Of a stretch of 64,000 bases of DNA, positions 55,213-64,000 are shown one piece after another (positions within the stretch are counted from its first letter, which is position 1; every line of letters starts with the position of its first letter). Under the pieces are notes generated by a model. That model did no database searches, had not been told where the DNA came from, and worked only from the letters and a program-made list of their open reading frames with translations. The translations under genes and the position numbers were made by a program. Origin of the DNA: Undaria pinnatifida (Eukaryota; Sar; Phaeophyceae; Laminariales; Alariaceae); the NCBI GenBank assembly GCA_012845835.1, contig JABAKD010000023.1, positions 18,453,027 to 18,517,026 on the forward strand, written 5' to 3'.

Positions 55213-55510
55213 CACGTTTGTTTTGAATTTGCATTAGAACCTTATGTACGTAAGGTAAGACCTCCGACGGTGATAGGGGATGCGGATGTTGTGGAACCCC
55301 GGGGATTTTCCTGATCCTTGCCCACGGCGAAAAAAGTTACACATGCTTGCCAAGCGCGACACACTGCACGGATCGCGCCGAAACCTCGACTAAAGCGACC
55401 GCAGGGTCCGAATTATGCCCACCCCCTTTGGCGTTTCGGATAAAGGTGCGAGCACGAAGAGATATGTCCGAAAACAAAAGCAAACAATGCAATTATACGT
55501 ATACCTGGTA
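55213..55510 (+). repeat. Dispersed repeat family M, copy 2
   Basis: Direct match to 52800-53100, with similar block spacing. Confidence 0.78.
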
Positions 55511-57095
55511 CATGTAACGAAGTGTTACTTAATGATATGTTGCAATGTAACGTTAGCTGTTGTTAGTATTGAGCTTGTTGCTAGATATGCAGACGGTTAT
55601 GGTTGTGTTACCAACCTAACACCTGGTCATGCATGATGAGCATTTTAATGCACTGTCATTTTTTTCCATGGTTCCATTATCACCCCTTAAAGTTAGTATA
55701 ATATGTGAATAAGGCAGTATCAGTACACTTGTTAAATGGTGTACGTACATTCCTCGTGATCTTAATACCTAGATTAATGATGGTTGTAAGTCTAAAGGAG
55801 ACTTGATATTACTTTTTCCATGTAATACGTCAACGTTAATTTCCGTGTCACCTGACACGTTAATGTCTTCATCAGGGTTCATTTAAAAGCTTACTGAAAA
55901 CGGGCGATCGCTGTATTGCGCAGCTTGCAAATATGAATATCGACCCAAAAATTGTCGAGCTCACAGCTGACGATGTTGGAGAAATGTTACATAATACAGT
56001 GATGGGCGATACATAATTTCGTACAGCTGTTGCTGGACCATGAGTTCTGCCACTTATCGCACAGGGGATCTTCCTCGCTGGCGTGATTACAATGTGTCCC
56101 GTAAATTATAACATTACCTGGAAGATCTTCTTTATAGTAGTCGAGCGTGCGGGCAATGTGAGGGGAACCTTGAACGGCATGTACTGGGTGACTTTACTAG
56201 AATGTTTCGACTTCCTTCTGTTGTTTGTGAGAGTCGTTACACTTTTTTTGGTGCAACTCTGTCCGTTCGCGGCGAAAGCAGCACGGGGTTACGAACATGG
56301 CCGGGGGATACAAAAACTCTTAAGTAGCATCTCTATCCTTTTCTGCTTGTGTCCAAAGTCTTTGAGAGTTGACCGACCTAGGTCGTGATGTGTGCTCGAA
56401 ATACATACCCGCATCGCTTGGTACCATGCAACAGCAGCAGCAGTTTGGCAACGCTGTTCATTTTGCACACCTAGTGCTCCGCCATCACAACTTTCCTCCA
56501 GGCACAAACCGCAGGGTACATCTGAAACATGAAGTAGAATGACGGTGCCAAAGGGCAGAGGTCGTAGGGGTCGGTGTCTGGTGCCCCACCTGAGTTGGTA
56601 GACGGTTGAAGTCAGCACGTGCACACCACCATAACTCGTAGATGGGACAAGCTCACAGTATCAGATAGCTTTTTCAAAAAAGGAAAACGGGGTGTACAGG
56701 CACGCACTACAGGTGTACGCCATCCGCAACGGATAAAATTTGATATTCACCTGTGAGGAGATATACGCTATAAGAGAGTAATTACCTGGCACCACGATAC
56801 CTGATATACGGTTGTGTTTTCTTCGCATCAAACTTTTTTTCTTCGCATCAAACTGTTCCCTCCAGCCATCGGGATCCATCACACCCACTGTCCGCCCCGA
56901 CGTCTCATCCTAGCGAGAAGCTTTGCATTCAAAACCACGATATATGCATCATATCGTAACAAGGGCGCACTTAATGCAAGGTTTCTGCACTGACGTGCAA
57001 TGATTAATGACTGTGATCCAACGACTAAACTACTATTATACCACTGTACCAGGTATGTACGTACCGGGTATTTATAAGAAAAAATGAAAAATACA
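55511..57095. other. Unannotated region
   Basis: AACGAAGTGTTACTTAATG.. near 55517 weakly resembles 45465-45490. A tandem TTTTTTTCTTCGCATCAAACT pair lies at about 56815-56852. No gene or RNA is recognised. Confidence 0.3.
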
Positions 57096-57171
57096 TTTTT
57101 TTTTTTTTTTTTTTATCCTCCGGCGGATGGGGAAAAATAAAGCTTTAGCTCACCACACTTCCACGTATTTT
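57096..57171 (-). repeat. Poly-A-tailed hairpin retroposon, copy 2
   Basis: Reverse of 2494-2570: 19 Ts (57096-57114), then ATCCTCCGGCGGATGGGGAA and ACCACACTTCCACGTATTT. The body is nearly identical to copy 1, so both were probably made from one source or one is young. Confidence 0.55.
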
Positions 57172-57429
57172 CATACGCGTCGTGTTATTCACCTTAGCGG
57201 TGAGATCGAAAAATTACCACCATAGCTGATGCTTCAGGATTTCTGCGCTGACGCGCATCCCTTCGTGAAAGTGATCCCTTTTTTGTCCTGGTGGTGCAGG
57301 TGCGGGGGTCGTTGTGGTGCTGCGGCTGGTAGCACTAATATGGGCAACTGAAATAGGTGTGCTTCCGTAATCTCTGACGGGTTGTGTCTGTGCCGGCCTC
57401 ATTGGCGCAACAGCGATTTGTAGCGCTGG
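57172..57429. other. Unannotated spacer
   Basis: No feature recognised. Confidence 0.25.
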
Positions 57430-57770
57430 ATACATGTATATTTAAAATATTTTCTTCGTTTTTTTTTTGGCTCGCTGCTCCCTGGCGGCCGAGTGTTTCT
57501 TCTCGCACTTTCGGCCGCGGGGCAAGCTAGCCTGCATGGGTACATTATGAAGCATGTCTGGATCTCGGCCGAGCTCCGTGACGGCGCTCGGCGCATTAAA
57601 CGTCGCTTAGCTGGCTAATATTTGGCAAGGGATTGCGTTCCGCCTCGCTGAGACGAGCAGATCATTTGGAACACCCCATTTTTTTTTTCAAATTTTGATT
57701 GTTTGATTAACTTTCTTTTACAATTTTTTGTTCTTCGTTTTATTCGTAAAAAAATGGCCCGCTGCTCAAC
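57430..57770 (-). repeat. Dispersed repeat family I, copy 2
   Basis: Reverse complement of 25720-26040, with a long T-rich part (57680-57750) corresponding to the A-rich part of copy 1. Confidence 0.8.
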
Positions 57771-57900
57771 TAATTTCAGCAGCAGCACAACAGCAGTAGT
57801 AGCAGCAACCGTCCTGAGTAAATTAACCTCACTCAGCACCAGCACAACAGCAGCAGCAGTAGCGGCAACGTACAGCAGTAGTAGCAGCAGTACACATGTG
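57771..57900. repeat. CAG/GTA microsatellite
   Basis: AGCAGCAGCACAACAGCAGTAGTAGCAGC-like imperfect triplets, adjacent to family I copy 2. It corresponds to the CTG-rich part next to family I copy 1. Confidence 0.8.
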
Positions 57901-60059
57901 GATCGGATTAGTGTGGGGTTTGGGGGCGCGCCGCCTGGGCTGGTTCGGCCCCGGATCTCCATGTGGGTGCGTGGACATGGGTGCAGACACACAAGGGTAA
58001 AACGGCCTGCGCTGGCGGCCGCTTGTCGAGGCAGGAGCGAAAGAAACCGTCTGAGGGCGTGGTCGACCCGGTGTGTTTATATTTTTCTTGTGGGGTAACT
58101 AGACGTGTCCGAATGTAAGGACCGTTTTTACGTAAACAGATAGACATATCCCGGTAATATATTTCCGGACATACTGGACACAGCGGATGCCAGCAGGAGG
58201 AGAGGTTGGGAGGTAGAGGCCAGGAGCAGCCGAGTGTTGGAACGCGCGCCACAGGGCACGGCTTGCATCTCTCCACGCGGGACACGGGGCTCACAGGGAC
58301 ATAGAGCGGGGAAAGCTTGGAAGATGGCGCCGCGCGCGGCGAAGGTAGCAGGCATCGCGAGCGCAGCATGCACGCGAATCTCGACCAGGGCAAATATTTT
58401 TTGGGGCAGAGTGGAACCATGGGTAAGTTTCCATGGTATTTAACTCCTTATTGGCGATAGCCAAACTCAGGTATATACACGGTGCTGTGGCCAAAAATCG
58501 GATACAGTTCTATTTCAGCGTTCGCCACGCGCCCAGGACGCCATCTATTTGGCTGGGTGGATCGGTTCTGGATCTGTTGCTATTATCGTACACAATTCAT
58601 ACACACATACATTTAGGACCACATTCATCACGTAGTGGCGGGTTCAGGCGGGAACACTATTGATCGAGCTCTACTTTCTACGGGGATAAACGAGGAGTAC
58701 ATCAAGGTTTCGGTTCCCCTCGAACACAGTACCAAAGCGTTGAACACTACTACCTCCAACTCATGGAATATTCTACCACGTACGTACGCCACACAAACCG
58801 AAATTGTTGCCGCCAACCAGTTACTTATTGTACAACATCCAAGAGCGACTGACATTGGCTGGTCAACGCTATCCATAGCCACCAAGTGCAAACACATGTG
58901 GCGTACTATATAGCAACGAGCACTATTAATCCACGTGCAGTACACAGCATCCCCTGACCACTAATAATTTGTTCGTTTGGGCGTACCTACTACCAGGTAC
59001 ATCAGTACGACGTGCACCCACCGTTGTCACACTCTCCCCGCTGAGTACGACTCTTTCTTTCGGGCAATGCACTAGATCATGCCACACGTTTCCTCTAAGA
59101 AGTGCAATGGGGTTCATCTATGTGAGTACACGTAACACCATCAGTACAGGTGGAAAACGTTTTTCACGTGTGTTACCGCCCCCGGGATGTCACGTTACCC
59201 GCATCCCGAAGGGGAACCTTGTACTTTATATTTTACTGATGAGGCTGAACACGAGAACGCGTACATGGCAACTCAAGAACCGCCAATGCAGCAGCTTAAT
59301 GTATTTCGGAGCTTGACCACAACCGTAAATCTATCACGTTCCTCTTGCCCACGCTCTTTCTAGTGTCGTCGACGACAAAGGGTGCAGAAACACCATTGCG
59401 CTTAAGTCGCACAAGCACGACAAGAAGGAAAAACGCCCTATGCCGCTGGTTAGAGACCCCTGATGCGTACCTGGTATACAGTATTAGACCCAAAATTATT
59501 ATTACACAGTCGGATTCATCAGTCCAACACGACCGTTTTCGACTGAAGCCCAATCGGACTTTCGTACACAGTCGAAATATACATTTTTCGACAGTTTTTC
59601 GACTCAACTATTCTCGGCTGATTTTTTACTTTTTCCACTGCACCTGCCAGTCCAAAAATTACGTTAGACCCATGGCATTGCTCATCCTACCTCGAAACAC
59701 ACACCCACCCCCGTACCAGGTACCACATATCAGTATCATACAACAACACTGACGCTGGTTTGACTGCCCTTCCTTGCCTTTATACGTTTGGTCAGATTTC
59801 GTACTGGTATGACCGTAATATTACTACTGTTGTTACGGTTTCAGCAGGTACGGGATTCGCGTCACGCAGCTGTATGCCTTGGTACGAGTAGCTAGGGGTA
59901 CTGCCTCGTGATTGTTCTGCATGCTGTGATGACATTGTATGATCAGAGCATCGGCACGAGGGAGGCAGGAAGCGGAAATGTTTGTATTTTGTGTGCGGAC
60001 CCGCGGGCCCACGCGCATGGCGCCTGCAAGTCATCAATGGCTCTCAGCTGTAAGTTTGA
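57901..60059. other. Unannotated region
   Basis: No gene supported. A segment at about 59150-59222 (CCCGGGATGTCACGTTACCC...GGGGAACCTTGTA) matches, reversed, the tail near 22930-22985. A GC-rich patch with several open frames lies at 58190-58400. Frames up to 135 codons are unrecognised. Confidence 0.3.
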
Positions 60060-60500
60060 AAAAGGCGGATCCGCGGGCCAGATCCGCGGGTTTGACCCGC
60101 GGGTCAGCCCTAAACAACTCGCGGGTCATTATGGTTTGACTCGCGAAGTGACCCGTATCTTGCGGGTCATGACCCGACCCGACCCGCGACTTTTTGAAAA
60201 CCTCTTGACCCGACCCGACCCGCGACATTTTGAAAACCTCTTGACCCGACCCGACCGGACACGCGAGATTTTGAAACCTCTTGACCTGCCCAGACCCGAC
60301 CCACGAGACTTTGAAGCCTCTTGACCCGACCCGACCCGACCCGCGAGATTTCAAAAAGCTCTTGACCCGACCCGACCCGCGAGATTTCAAAAAGCTCTTG
60401 ACCCGACCCGACCCGACCCGACCCGTGAGATTTTAAAACGTAATGACCCGACCCGACCCGCGAGATTTTGAAACCCCCTTGACCCGACCCGCCGGTCGGG
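60060..60500. repeat. GACCC-rich minisatellite
   Basis: Runs of the pentamer GACCC alternate with GCGAGATTTTGAAAACCTCT-type spacers; spacer-to-spacer distance is about 45-65 bp, with at least eight spacer copies from 60185 to 60470. Spacers vary (GCGAGATTTCAAAAAGCTCT, GCGACTTTTTGAAAACCTCT). Translated frames of 118-144 codons are Arg/Gly/Ser repeats produced by the array. Confidence 0.88.
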
Positions 60501-60529
60501 TCATGACCAGTGAAAAGCCCTGATTTTTT

Positions 60530-60558
60530 TGGGTCGTGGGTTCTAATCCCACATCCAG
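60530..60558 (+). other. tRNA 3'-half-like fragment
   Basis: GTGGGTTCTAATCCCAC forms a perfect 5-bp T stem with a B-box loop (GGTTCTAATCC) and is followed by ATCCAGCA, in the position of an acceptor strand plus discriminator. I found no 5' half with a complementary GCTGGAT at the right distance, so it is probably a tRNA-derived repeat fragment at the edge of the minisatellite. Confidence 0.35.
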
Positions 60559-61134
60559 CATAATAAAAAAAATTCAGGTTTTTTCCCACGTCGAACTTCA
60601 AGAATACTCACCTCGGTATCCCCAGGAAATGAAACTGCTTGGATATTGAAAGGTCCGCCCGTATATCCGGCCGACCTGCTGTCCCGCCGTTTCAGGGGGG
60701 TAGTGTTATAAGGCTTAGTTTGGGTAGGCTATTGGTTAACCTTTTGCAAGTGTTCAAACGGACCAATACCCCACTAATACCTTAACACTATCAACTAGAT
60801 CACAAAGTCACAGCAGTGTCTCTGTGGTCTAGTGGATAGTCCTGTAGACCTATTTCCAAATATTATAGATTTCCTGAGCGGCCTCTAATTTTTCTGTTTC
60901 CCACACTATAAGTTTAAGATATTCTCCTCTATTCTTCTCTACGGACGACTACGCGGGGGGCTGGGATGTCTGAAACAGCGCTTTTCAGATTTTGATTTTT
61001 TTTTTTCGAAATTCAATACCACGCAAGTTGAGTTTCAACTTATCAATCGGTCTTACTCACAGCTGATGTTTCTCATTTTTATAAAATACCACGTACCGGT
61101 ACTACTACACCAGGTTTTTACATACCAGGTACTA
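60559..61134. other. Spacer with a tRNA 5'-half-like fragment
   Basis: GTCTCTGTGGTCTAGTGGAT at about 60819-60838 resembles the start of a tRNA with an A box (TGGTCTAGTGG). No B box follows within about 100 bp, so no tRNA gene is called. The remainder shows no feature. Confidence 0.35.
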
Positions 61135-61405
61135 CGAACACACATTTGGTGGATTTGAGATCCGATTCTGAGATTGAGAACACGGCAATACATGAAATTT
61201 CGAAACTTTCATAAAAAAAGAAATCATGATCGCGTGTCGCGAATCGGGTCAAAAGGTTGGGTTCCACCTGAAGATAATACGTGTGTTGAAAAGTCGTTTT
61301 CTGGTACATAGTATCAATTCAGGATACACGGAGATTGTCGAAGCGCACCACAACACATGAACACACAGCTACCACCGCATCGAACTATACACATACCATA
61401 CTGCG
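61135..61405 (+). repeat. Dispersed repeat family H, copy 2
   Basis: Direct match to 22655-22925, with GGTTGGGTTCCAC and GAGATTGTCGAAGCGCACCA conserved. Confidence 0.75.
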
Positions 61406-61860
61406 GTGCTATCGTCGTACTCGTAGCACCACCGCATTATTTATTACCGCTTTTCACAGGAGAGTATAATGGTGACGACGTCGTCACTCTCTCCCCCAAG
61501 CCACAGCTTCAATCGACCGTTGCTGTTGTTGTTGTTGTTCTCACATCAACTCGCATAATATGTCCGTTGTCACAGGACAGGATCCAGTCACTCTTGAGCT
61601 GAGGAATACCCCCAGGCAAAAAAAACAAACCGAAGGCGGTACGCGCACATATCACAGTTGCCTCTGCCAGAAACGTACAAAAATTGAAATCGGGAGCCAG
61701 CCTACGATGTGCCAGGTCCATACTGATGCATACATCTCACTACTCGTGCCTGGAAAAATCGACTACTTGGTAAACCACTTGCCACCCAGGAAAGACTACC
61801 ACGTATATATTACACGTAGTACCTATTGCTACGTATACGCACGTCAGACGCGAGTTAACT
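61406..61860 (+). repeat. Family J copy 2 followed by family E/G-like sequence
   Basis: About 61406-61505 matches 26041-26165 (GTAGCACCACCGC, CGCTTTTCACAGGAGAG, GACGTCGTCACTCTCTCCC). About 61515-61620 matches the GTTGTTCTCRCAT..ACTCGCATAAT block of families E and G, then a CAGGCAAAAAAAACAAAC A-rich end. The H-J-E order partly parallels 22.6-26.7 kb, where these families are also in this order but spread out. Confidence 0.6.
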
Positions 61861-62015
61861 AGAAACAAGAAACTAAGAAGAGAAAATAAGAGAAAGGAAA
61901 GAAAAAGAAGGAAAAAAAAGAAATCGAAAAAGGAATGGAACAAAAAGAAAATTCAAGAAAAGCAAGAAAAGGCAAGACAAGAAGAGTAAGCAAGGAAAGG
62001 AGAAGGGGAAAAACA
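61861..62015. repeat. Purine-rich (A/G) tract
   Basis: About 155 bp almost without pyrimidines on the plus strand, built of AAGAAAAGAAGGAAAA-like words. It sits just beyond the 3' end of the LINE in the LINE's direction, where it reads as a pyrimidine tract. It could be part of the element's tail or of its target. Such tracts can form triplex DNA. Confidence 0.7.
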
Positions 62016-62197
62016 TCATACTATTAATAGCAGACCCTAGGAACTGACTAAAGACGGCATTGGGCTTATAGAGGGTATCAAGTGCACCAATGGCACTGGG
62101 CAGAGAGCGCAACAAGGCGAGGAAGTCAGGGCGACCTTACGCTAACTTGTGACGGCCGTTGGAAGGCCCACAAATTTCAAGACGACGATGGCCAGAC

Positions 62198-63993
62198 TCA
62201 GACTTGAGTCTCTTGGGAAGGATGCCCCCCCCCCCCCCCTCCCCCTCTCCCCCCCTCCCCCCCTTCCCCCCTCCCCCCCCCCTCCGGCCGCTTAGAGATG
62301 CCGACGGTGGGTGGCGCTGCCGCGGCTTTTTCGTGTCGCTCTGCAGCTTTGCGTCTCTCCGTCTCATGCCATTTCCGCGTGAACAAATCGGCTCCCTCCT
62401 CTACCCGTCGAAACCATCTGCCGGCTGCTTAAAGAAGCTTTTCACCACCTTTCGAATTTCATTCCAAAGATCGACATATCCCCCTTCAGATGCACCAACC
62501 AGTCCTTTTCTTGCCCTCCTGAGTAGCCCGTACCCCCAACAAGCTCCCCAAACATCACCCTCTGTGGCAGACGCTCCTCCCTCACACGCGCTACGAACCC
62601 CGCAAATAATACCCTCCGTTTGCGCACTATCGCCTGTATGCTCTTGGAAGCTGTTTTGGCAAGCGCGTCGGCGTACGATAGGGCGTGGTCGTCGCGCTTC
62701 CGCTTCCGCCATCCAAGGCATCGGAGGAGCATGGAGTGGTGAACCCATCGTAGCCTGTCATAGTCAGGCGTTGGGGCTCCACGTCATGCAACGGTAGAGT
62801 AGTGTCTCGACCACCTCGGCTTTAAGCAACCGCACCTTCAACCGTAAGCGCACACAGGGGCGATAATAAATTTCCATCTTGTACCGATGGAAGTACGCCC
62901 AGGCCCTCTGAAGACGCCGCGTTATTTCAATGCTAAGGTCTCTGTCTGCGGTGTTAGCCCCGCCCAAGTGCACAAACTCGATTATTTGTTTATATACTTG
63001 GCTGGCTGCATTGACGGTGAACGACACCTTCCCCCCTCGTTTGGTTTGCAGGCACACGGTCTCTGTTTTTGCCTCGGATGCCGTAAGCCCGAACGCTGAG
63101 CACGCAGTCACGATCACCGTCATCATCATCTCCAGCCCTTCTGATGATCGCGACACGATGCCCGCATCGTCAGCGTACTGCATACCCCACAATCTCTGCA
63201 CCTCCTCCTCTTCCTTCCCCCCCCGTCCGTCGACTTTGCCTGTGCGTGAAGTGCCCTTCTTCTCGCTTTTATCCTTCTTTCGTTGGAGCTGCATCATGTT
63301 GTCCGTGATGGCTGCATCAGCGAGGAAGCGTTTCTCGGCCACACGCAGTACCGCCGTGAAAAACATGTTGAACAGCAGTGGCGCGAGCACGTATCCTTAC
63401 CTGAGACCTTGCCCCACGTCGAACTTATCCGTGTACTCTCCATGATCCAACCGCACGCATGCTTGCATGCCGTCTTGGAATTGGCGGATGACTGCGAGCA
63501 CTCTCGGTGGCACGCCAAAACGAGAAAGGACATCTCACAGAAGGGTTTGATCGACGGAGTCCTATGCTTTGGTGAGGTCGATGATGCACAAGAACAAGGG
63601 AGTGTCCTTCTTCCGCGCCAGTTCCTGCAGGCGTCGTACCACGAACATCATGTCAACCGTCGAGCGTTGGGGTCTGAACCCACACTGTGGCTCCGGCAGA
63701 ATAATCTCACGTTCGCAAAAGTCACTCAGGCGACCCGCATTGACTTTTAGAAGTACTTTGCCAGCGTGAGCCACGAGGGAGATGCCACGACAAATGCCAC
63801 ACTATCCCATCGTTCTTCTTGTGAAGCACCCTAATCGTTTCATCGTTCCATTTTTGCGGCATGCCACCTCTCCTCCACACAACGACGACGATGTCGTGGA
63901 ACTTTCCGAGAGTCCATATCTCCATCGTCGGCCAAGGCCCTTCAAGGGTTCTGCCGGGAGACCATCGGACCTTACCGCCTTTCGGTTCGCCAA
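62198..63993 (-). pseudogene. LINE reverse transcriptase, multiply interrupted
   Basis: In-frame stops replace conserved residues: TAG at 63562-63564 (the Tyr position of the K-A-Y-D box), TGA at 63535-63537 and TAA at 63397-63399 (the Gln of an L-R-Q-G box). Frameshifts near 63940, 63800, 62750 and 62440 are needed to follow the family. The catalytic YADD itself is intact. The C-terminal tail is Lys/Arg/Glu-rich then Gly-rich; the Gly tract is encoded by the C-rich run at 62222-62288 (plus strand). This copy is dead. Confidence 0.85.
62222..62288. repeat. Poly-C-rich tract
   Basis: Long C runs broken by single T bases, coding for poly-Gly in the LINE tail on the minus strand. This is prone to length change and sequencing error. 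Confidence 0.9.
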
Positions 63994-64000
63994 CGCACGG

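Larger units (their letters stand above)
62140..64000 (-). mobile_element. Non-LTR retrotransposon (LINE), 3' part, runs off right edge
   Basis: Minus-strand fragments give reverse transcriptase landmarks in order: MANRKAVRSDGLPAE (63993), [43 protein letters not shown], and a palm box MQYADDAGIVS with YADD at 63166-63177, then FGLTASEAKTE, GWRKRKRDDHALSYADAL and RKRRVLFAGFVAR. This order is that of a LINE with a single RT and a long C-terminal tail. No endonuclease is visible because the 5' part lies beyond the window. The right boundary is the window edge; the 3' end is placed near 62140 by the end of recognisable tail sequence. Confidence 0.88.

Noticed and set aside
60060-60500. Telomeric or interstitial telomere repeat
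   Set aside because: The GGGTC pentamer is not a known telomere unit of the likely lineages and is interrupted by long spacers.
60034-60601. Arg/Gly/Ser-rich frames of 118-144 codons
   Set aside because: Translation of the GACCC minisatellite; the pattern follows the repeat unit and is open on both strands.

Overview
This window looks like repeat-dense nuclear DNA of a eukaryote. There are no operons or ribosome-binding sites, no confidently recognisable host gene, and many retrotransposon remnants, tRNA-derived short interspersed elements (SINEs), microsatellites (CTG/CAG, AAC, GGT) and tandem duplications. The mix of Copia, DIRS-order and LINE elements in a GC-balanced, CTG/TACGTAC-rich background would suit a large-genome alga such as a brown alga or another stramenopile. 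That placement is a low-confidence inference.

Layout. From 1 to about 15.0 kb there is no supported gene: tandem arrays (1.0-2.95 kb, 3.3-4.0 kb, 13.9-14.8 kb) and fragments of dispersed repeat families that recur elsewhere in the window. From 15.04 to 21.58 kb lies a complete-looking Ty1/Copia LTR retrotransposon. It has two 667-bp LTRs beginning TG and ending CA and a CTACG target duplication, but its gag/pol is heavily broken, and an 835-bp terminal-inverted-repeat element with perfect 56-bp ends and a TAA duplication is nested inside it. From 21.6 to 33.7 kb there are more repeats, including a 917-bp tandem duplication (23.2-25.7 kb) whose middle copy looks like an unequal-crossover chimera.

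From 33,736 to 42,712 lies the most notable feature: a tyrosine-recombinase retrotransposon (DIRS order, PAT/Ngaro-like) on the minus strand. Its order is A1-gag-RT-RNase H-tyrosine recombinase-B1-A2-B2. The internal B1/A2 junction matches what joining the two outer ends in a circle would give. Gag appears to be split by a 2.2-kb phase-0 intron filled with a repeat array. The coding regions carry a small number of lesions: a TAG stop, an indel in a G9 run, and a few frameshifts.

From 42.7 to 62.1 kb there is again repeat mosaic: a 1-kb tandem duplication, several dispersed families, a second copy of a tRNA-derived SINE, and a GACCC-rich minisatellite. From 62.1 kb to the right edge lies the 3' part of a non-LTR retrotransposon (LINE) on the minus strand, with a YADD reverse transcriptase, three in-frame stops and frameshifts.

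The elements do not form a pathway. The window is a record of successive insertion, nesting and local duplication. All repeat alignments were made by eye, so outer boundaries are approximate (tens of bases) unless a target duplication or terminal repeat fixes them.
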